Of a DNA stretch of 8,529 nt, positions 5,420 through 8,529 are shown in pieces. The stretch lies in NCBI GenBank assembly GCA_031283835.1, contig JAITBA010000023.1, forward strand, positions 1-8,529. Reading direction: 5' to 3'. Under the pieces are notes generated by a model. The model was given only the letters and a program-made list of their open reading frames with translations, was not told the origin of the DNA and did not search any database. The DNA is from Oscillospiraceae bacterium. GTDB taxonomy: Bacteria; Bacillota; Clostridia; Oscillospirales; Acutalibacteraceae. Numbering within the stretch: position 1 is the first letter of the stretch; every line of letters begins with the position of its first letter. The position numbers and the translations under genes were made by a program.

Positions 5420-5686
5420 CTAACGCAGCAGCGTATCGATCACCAGCAGGCCAACCACGCCGGGGGGGCCTGCTGTGGCGCTTACGCCCAGGGTCAGCCA
5501 GTTCACTGCCAGGTGAATGCCTGTCATCATGCCCAGCGCATTCACGGCATAAAGCGCCGCCACGCCCGAAAGCACACCGAGCAGCAGGTAGCGAATCAGC
5601 CGCCGGGAGCGCAGCAGGGCTGCCAGCACAGCGAGTGCGCCGCCGCCTGCCACCGCACAAAGCAGAGCCTTTAATTGGGTGTTCAT
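5420..5686 (-). CDS. bofA: BofA-family regulator of pro-sigma-K processing
   Basis: This 88-aa membrane protein closely matches the usual BofA length (about 87 aa in Bacillus). It has two hydrophobic segments, about residues 5-25 (LLCAVAGGGALAVLAALL) and 30-52 (LIRYLLLGVLSGVAALYAVN). They are followed by the family's C-terminal signature GIHLAVNWLTLGVSATAGPPGVVGLLVIDTLL. In Bacillus, BofA holds the SpoIVFB protease inactive in the outer forespore membrane until the forespore signal arrives, timing sigma-K activation in the mother cell. Its presence implies endospore formation in this lineage or its ancestors, although BofA homologs also occur in clostridia with altered sigma-K control. ATG at 5686 is chosen: AGGAGG (5700-5695) lies 8 nt upstream. 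It follows yaaL by 51 bp on the same strand, as in the conserved recR-yaaL-bofA order. Confidence 0.85.
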   Translation of the reverse strand: MNTQLKALLCAVAGGGALAVLAALLRSRRLIRYLLLGVLSGVAALYAVNALGMMTGIHLAVNWLTLGVSATAGPPGVVGLLVIDTLLR

Positions 5687-5737
5687 CCGCAAAACCTCCT
5701 AGGATTTTTAATGCGCCATATGAAGTAAAAAGTGTTC

Positions 5738-6037
5738 TTATTGAATCATCCGCTGCAACTCTTCGCTCATGATGGCATAGTCGGCGACGTTAGCGCCCTG
5801 TTCCCGCGCCCGGCGCAGCAGGTGGCGCTGCCGGGCTTCCAGGGCGTTGCGCTGATAAATTGCGGCTTCCAGCAGGTCTTCGTCTGTTTCCAGCGCAAAA
5901 TAGCTTTGTAGCCCTTCCAGCTGCCGCCGCACCTCACGAATATCTGTCAGCAGCGTTTGCTCGGGGGTTGGCTTGGCGTTTTTTTCGCGGCTGTGGCCGG
6001 GTTTGCGGAACCATTGCTTCCAATCGGGCAATTCCAT
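5738..6037 (-). CDS. yaaL: YaaL-like DUF2508 protein
   Basis: This 99-aa protein is soluble, charged and helical. The core TLLTDIREVRRQLEGLQSYFALETDEDLLEAAIYQRNALEARQRHLLRRARE matches the DUF2508 pattern: helix, aromatic F/Y, 'D-x-DLLEAAIY' and 'NALEARxxxLLxxA'. Function is unknown. Identification is supported by the partner: in many Firmicutes yaaL lies directly before bofA and after recR. Here recR is not upstream, since the divergent manA gene occupies that place, so the cluster has been rearranged. The start at 6037 has GGAGG (6052-6048) 10 nt ahead. It probably forms a two-gene transcript with bofA from an extended -10 at 6070-6078. Confidence 0.75.
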   Translation of the reverse strand: MELPDWKQWFRKPGHSREKNAKPTPEQTLLTDIREVRRQLEGLQSYFALETDEDLLEAAIYQRNALEARQRHLLRRAREQGANVADYAIMSEELQRMIQ

Positions 6038-6069
6038 CGCAAAAAATCCTCCGTTATCTCTTAAATATT

Positions 6070-6078
6070 TCTATAGCA
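6070..6078 (-). promoter_or_regulatory. Extended -10 promoter candidate for yaaL-bofA
   Basis: On the minus strand TGC-TATAGA (6078-6070) forms an extended -10 without a good -35. The predicted start is about 10 bp before the GGAGG of yaaL (6052-6048). It mirrors the manA promoter only 15 bp away. Confidence 0.4.
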
Positions 6079-6093
6079 ATTTTGGGACAAATA

Positions 6094-6102
6094 TGCTATA
6101 CT
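6094..6102 (+). promoter_or_regulatory. Extended -10 promoter of manA
   Basis: TGC-TATACT gives a good extended -10 (hexamer 6097-6102). The -35 region is poor (TAGCAA at 6074-6079 with 17-bp spacing). The start would be near 6109, leaving a leader of about 30 nt that contains GGAGG (6122-6126). Confidence 0.5.
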
Positions 6103-6138
6103 TAATCAAGATATTTTTTGCGGAGGTATTCTTGCCTT

Positions 6139-7026
6139 ATGGAGCTTTATCCAATGAAATTGCTGCCCTATATTTCTGCCACGGTTTGGGGCGGCGATCG
6201 CCTGGTGTCGCAATATCACATCGACGCCCAGGGCAGGCCAAACTGCGCGGAGGCCTGGATGCTTTCGGCGCACCCCGGCGGCGACAGTGTGGTGGCCAAC
6301 GGCCCCTACGCGGGGCAGCCCCTGCGCGCGCTGTACCCCCACTTGCCTGTGTTGGTCAAGTTCATCGACGCGCGTGGCGATCTTTCGGTGCAGGTGCACC
6401 CCCGCGACGGCGACGCGGTGCTGCAGCCGGGCCAAGCCGGCAAAACCGAGTGCTGGTATATCCTGGACGCCGAACCCGGCGCAAAACTCTATTTGGGATT
6501 TTTTGAGAATGTTTCACGTGAAACATTTTTGTTGGCAATCCAACAGAACACGCTGATGGAGCTGGTGCAGCCCTTCGAGGTGCATCCGGGCGATTTCTTT
6601 TATATTCCCGCGGGCACATTGCATGCCATTGGCAAAGGCGTGCTGCTGGCCGAGGTGCAGCAGAGTTCCGATACCACCTACCGGGTTTATGACTACGGCC
6701 GCCTGCAAAACGGTGTGCCACGGGCGTTGCACATCGCGCAGGCGTTGGCTGTCACCAACCGCGTGCCCTACAGGCAACAGCAGCGTCTGCCGTTTTGCTG
6801 CCCCCACTTCAGCGTTGCGTGCAAAAACGCGCCCGGCACAGATTGCGCTTCCGAAGAAAGTTTCGTTTCGCTCCTGGTGTTGGAAGGGGAGGGGATTCTG
6901 CGCTGGCCATGCAGTGTTGGCACGTCGCAAATGCCACTGCGCAAGGGCGAAAGCGTTTTCATTCCACAAGGATTTGGCCCCTTTGCGTATGACGGCGATT
7001 TGCGGCTTTTGCGCACGCAGCTGTGA
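6139..7026 (+). CDS. manA: Mannose-6-phosphate isomerase, class I
   Basis: This 295-aa cytosolic zinc enzyme interconverts mannose-6-phosphate and fructose-6-phosphate, linking mannose use and GDP-mannose supply to glycolysis. Family marks run in order: YISATVWGGDRL at the N-terminus, the metal ligands Gln85 and His87 in LSVQVHPRD, Glu104 in GKTECWYILDAEPGAKLYLGF, His162 in FYIPAGTLHAIGKGVLLAEVQQSSDTTYRVYDYGR, and the probable catalytic Arg182 in the same stretch. It is of the short Firmicute type (Bacillus ManA is about 315 aa), with a cupin-like C-terminal half. The start is ATG 6139, with GGAGG (6122-6126) 12 nt ahead; ATG 6154 would lose the conserved lead-in to YISATVWGG. Codons 124-130 (NVSRETF) carry a parS palindrome. 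It is divergent from yaaL and 27 bp ahead of the AAA-like gene, probably cotranscribed. Confidence 0.92.
   Translation: MELYPMKLLPYISATVWGGDRLVSQYHIDAQGRPNCAEAWMLSAHPGGDSVVANGPYAGQPLRALYPHLPVLVKFIDARGDLSVQVHPRDGDAVLQPGQAGKTECWYILDAEPGAKLYLGFFENVSRETFLLAIQQNTLMELVQPFEVHPGDFFYIPAGTLHAIGKGVLLAEVQQSSDTTYRVYDYGRLQNGVPRALHIAQALAVTNRVPYRQQQRLPFCCPHFSVACKNAPGTDCASEESFVSLLVLEGEGILRWPCSVGTSQMPLRKGESVFIPQGFGPFAYDGDLRLLRTQL
6508..6527. promoter_or_regulatory. parS centromere site (ParB/Spo0J binding) inside manA
   Basis: AATGTTTCACGTGAAACATT is a perfect 20-bp palindrome. Its 16-bp core TGTTTCACGTGAAACA (6510-6525) is identical to the chromosomal parS consensus conserved across bacteria. ParB binds it, loads onto and spreads along DNA in a CTP-dependent way, recruits SMC/condensin and helps segregate the origin region. 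It lies in the manA reading frame, encoding NVSRET, a poorly conserved surface stretch. No second copy occurs in this window. ParB binding is expected from the sequence identity but not shown. Confidence 0.9.
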
Positions 7027-7053
7027 TTTTTTGAAAGGACGTTTTTTATAACC

Positions 7054-8475
7054 ATGCGAAAAAAACAATTGCTGGCCGACCGGCAGGCCATGCTGGACGA
7101 GCTTTCTGCGTTGCAGCAAGAAAATTTGCGCCTGCGCATAGGAACACCGCGGTCGCCGCCACCCGTGCCCTTTTCGCCCGAAGAAGAGGAGGCGCGGGCC
7201 GCGCGCCAGTCGGCCTACAGCCGTTTTCCCAAGCTGCGCGATATCGACGCCGCCTACACGGAGACATTAGAACCAAGCGCAACTCTCCCCGGTCAAGCCA
7301 CCCACCTGCACTCTCAAGAGGAAGGCGTTCATCAAAAGGTGAATTTAGCCCCGCCGCAGGCGGTGGCGGAGCAGCTTAGGCGGTATGCGGGCACGCATTT
7401 TGGGCTGTATGCTAACCGGGCGTTGTTTGCGCATTTTTTGGGCGCAATGGCGGCGGCGGAGGTGTTGCTGGTGCGCGGGGAGGACGAGGAGGAATCGCTG
7501 CTGTTTTGCCAGGCGATGGCCGCCGCGCTGGGGCAACGCGTGGAGGTAACGCAGGTGCAACCGCATTGGCGGGGCAGCGCCGACCTGCTGGGCGCAATGG
7601 CCCCCGGCGGCAAGCACTTTGATGAAAGCGATTTTTTGTGTACGCTGTATCGTGCGCATTACCAGGATAGCGTGTGTTTTGCGGTGCTGCGCGACATTGA
7701 TGCCGCGCCTCCTGCGGGCTATCTGCGCGCTTTGCTGCCGTTGCTGGGGCTGCGGCGCACCGAAGGCGACGGCCTGGCGGGTCTGCGGCAAATCTCGCTG
7801 TGCGGAACCGCATGGCCCGGCGACCCTCTGCTGTTGCGGGAGGGCAACCTCCCCTGGCCCGAAAATCTATGGCTTTTGGGCACGTTTGCGCCCTTGCGCG
7901 CGGCGGCGGAGGGTTCTGCCGGCACGGAGAAAACCATTGCTGGGGCGGCAAAGCCGAAAGGGGACAGCATAGAAGGCGCCTTGCGCGCGGCGGCCATGGA
8001 GTTCTGTGTGCCCGCGCAGCTTTCTACCGGCAGCGCCTTTTTGGCGGCGCTGGCCAAGCCCATGTATCTGCCGGCCGCGCACTTGCGCAGCCTGTTTGCC
8101 CACGCTGCCGAAACCTATGTTTTGCCCGGCGAACTGCTGCGGCGCTACGGGCTGCTGCGGCAATACCTGGCCGACCATCTAGATCTGAGCATGGGCGCCG
8201 CCGCCGACCGGCAGCTGGAACGTTTTGGCAGCGTGTGCCTGGCTTGCGGGCTGCGGCCAGAGGAGCTGCTGGACGGATTCCTCTATCACAAGGGCTTGCG
8301 CTGCCTGGAAGGCTTGCACCCCGCGCTTTTGAAGTACGAATTGCCGGGCCTGCGCCGTTTTTTGGCCGCCGAATTTGGCAAGCGCGGCCTGCCCATGACA
8401 GTGCAATATTTAGGGCGTGTTGACACTAACGCTCAACGCCCATCTTCTGGCGGATTTTCCGCCGTTCTGCGTTAA
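7054..8475 (+). CDS. Degenerate McrB-like AAA protein with DnaC-like N-terminus
   Basis: This 473-aa protein is of unknown function. Residues 1-30 are a short coiled-coil (LLADRQAMLDELSALQQENLRLR). Residues about 45-70 (ARAARQSAYSRFPKLRDIDAAY) resemble the N-terminal region of DnaC-type helicase loaders. Residues about 100-310 have the layout of McrB-like AAA+ domains: a hydrophobic strand at the Walker A place (EVLLVRGEDEEESLLF, 136-151), VQPHWRGSADLLGAM (168-182), a Walker B-like strand (CFAVLRDIDAAPPAGYLRALLPLLGL, 208-233) and LPWPENLWLLGTF (266-278). Both nucleotide-binding motifs are altered: no GKS/T and RDID instead of DE. ATP hydrolysis is therefore unlikely. The C-terminal helices (about 400-455) fit the same family. 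AAAGGA (7034-7039) is rather far from the ATG (14 nt). The last 20 or so residues seem to derive from an inserted repeat. The gene is cotranscribed with manA by spacing. Confidence 0.6.
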   Translation: MRKKQLLADRQAMLDELSALQQENLRLRIGTPRSPPPVPFSPEEEEARAARQSAYSRFPKLRDIDAAYTETLEPSATLPGQATHLHSQEEGVHQKVNLAPPQAVAEQLRRYAGTHFGLYANRALFAHFLGAMAAAEVLLVRGEDEEESLLFCQAMAAALGQRVEVTQVQPHWRGSADLLGAMAPGGKHFDESDFLCTLYRAHYQDSVCFAVLRDIDAAPPAGYLRALLPLLGLRRTEGDGLAGLRQISLCGTAWPGDPLLLREGNLPWPENLWLLGTFAPLRAAAEGSAGTEKTIAGAAKPKGDSIEGALRAAAMEFCVPAQLSTGSAFLAALAKPMYLPAAHLRSLFAHAAETYVLPGELLRRYGLLRQYLADHLDLSMGAAADRQLERFGSVCLACGLRPEELLDGFLYHKGLRCLEGLHPALLKYELPGLRRFLAAEFGKRGLPMTVQYLGRVDTNAQRPSSGGFSAVLR

Positions 8476-8529
8476 TTTTTTTGTAATACGAAAGTATGAC
8501 TGCAAAAAAATTGCCTTGCCCGGCAAAAA
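8413..8529. mobile_element. Candidate insertion-element end or dispersed repeat
   Basis: From GGGCGTGTTGACACTAAC (8413) the sequence stops looking like the AAA protein's coding sequence. An imperfect hairpin (GGGCG...TTGA with TCAACGCCC, 8413-8441) is followed by a second hairpin (GGCGGA/TCCGCC, 8449-8463) and AT-rich DNA. The GGGCGTGTTGACA-type start reminds me of terminal inverted repeats of IS5-like elements, but I cannot see the other end or a transposase, so the class is open. The element would supply the last codons and TAA of the preceding gene. Confidence 0.35.
8504..8526 (-). terminator. Weak terminator for a leftward gene beyond the right edge
   Basis: On the minus strand a short stem TTGCC/GGCAA (8526-8522 with 8515-8511) with a 6-nt loop runs directly into seven T (8510-8504). 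The 5-bp stem is weak. If real, it ends a transcript entering from outside the window, perhaps from a gene of the suspected insertion element. Confidence 0.3.

Noticed and set aside
4807..5772. Long plus-strand open frame of 321 codons across the XRE gene and bofA
   Set aside because: It overlaps a clear XRE gene in another frame and runs antisense to bofA. It has no ribosome binding site and no recognisable domain, and its composition is Arg/Ala/Pro-biased as in GC-rich shadow frames.
6287..6721. Frames on both strands containing MFHVKH next to the parS site
   Set aside because: MFHVKH is the out-of-frame translation of the parS palindrome itself. manA coding is unambiguous here.
8449..8480. 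Hairpin GGCGGA/TCCGCC as an intrinsic terminator of the AAA-like gene
   Set aside because: The T-run begins about 10 nt after the stem and the stop codon lies between them, so the geometry is poor. It is better described as part of the suspected inserted element.
1..8529. CRISPR arrays, tRNA or rRNA genes
   Set aside because: No regularly spaced repeats, no cloverleaf-like sequence with a T-loop motif and no ribosomal RNA sequence were seen on either strand.

Overview
The window looks like a piece of a GC-rich, endospore-forming Firmicute chromosome, probably a clostridial (Oscillospiraceae-like) lineage. The reasons are strong GGAGG-type ribosome binding sites, sigma-A-like TTGACA/TATAAT promoters, and a yaaL-bofA pair (DUF2508 protein and BofA-type regulator of pro-sigma-K processing). 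A perfect 20-bp palindrome carrying the ParB-binding site parS lies inside manA (6508-6527). In Bacillus, yaaL-bofA sits in the origin-proximal dnaX-recR neighbourhood, and parS sites cluster around oriC, so two independent signals suggest this window is close to the replication origin. The species itself cannot be read from the sequence.

Left part (1-1250): two divergent promoters, one firing out of the left edge and one driving a 333-aa secreted protein with an Ig-like region and a PPC-like beta-sandwich. That gene ends in a clear intrinsic terminator.

Middle part (1274-5134): a compact phage-derived island. Six minus-strand genes run leftward: a sigma-70-region-4-like regulator, a small helical protein, a BppU-like coiled-coil tail/baseplate fibre, a second probable receptor-binding or tail protein, an NlpC/P60 endolysin and an LLH-type holin. 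A 62-aa XRE repressor is divergent from the regulator. No terminase, portal, capsid, tail tube, tape measure or integrase is present, although every gene that remains is open. The XRE gene and the regulator share a 205-bp intergenic region with two facing promoters and two copies of a 13-bp dyad, which looks like a genetic switch. The simplest reading is a prophage remnant. A domesticated lysis/receptor-binding cassette is an alternative.

Middle-right (5135-6037): a 285-bp gene-free stretch with a long hairpin, then bofA and yaaL as a minus-strand pair. Right part (6050-8475): divergent promoters, then manA (mannose-6-phosphate isomerase, with internal parS) followed 27 bp later by a 473-aa protein. 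That protein resembles McrB-like AAA+ ATPases in layout but has lost the Walker A and Walker B signatures, and its N-terminus resembles DnaC-type helicase loaders. Its last codons seem to come from the end of an inserted repeat or IS-like element that fills the right edge of the window.
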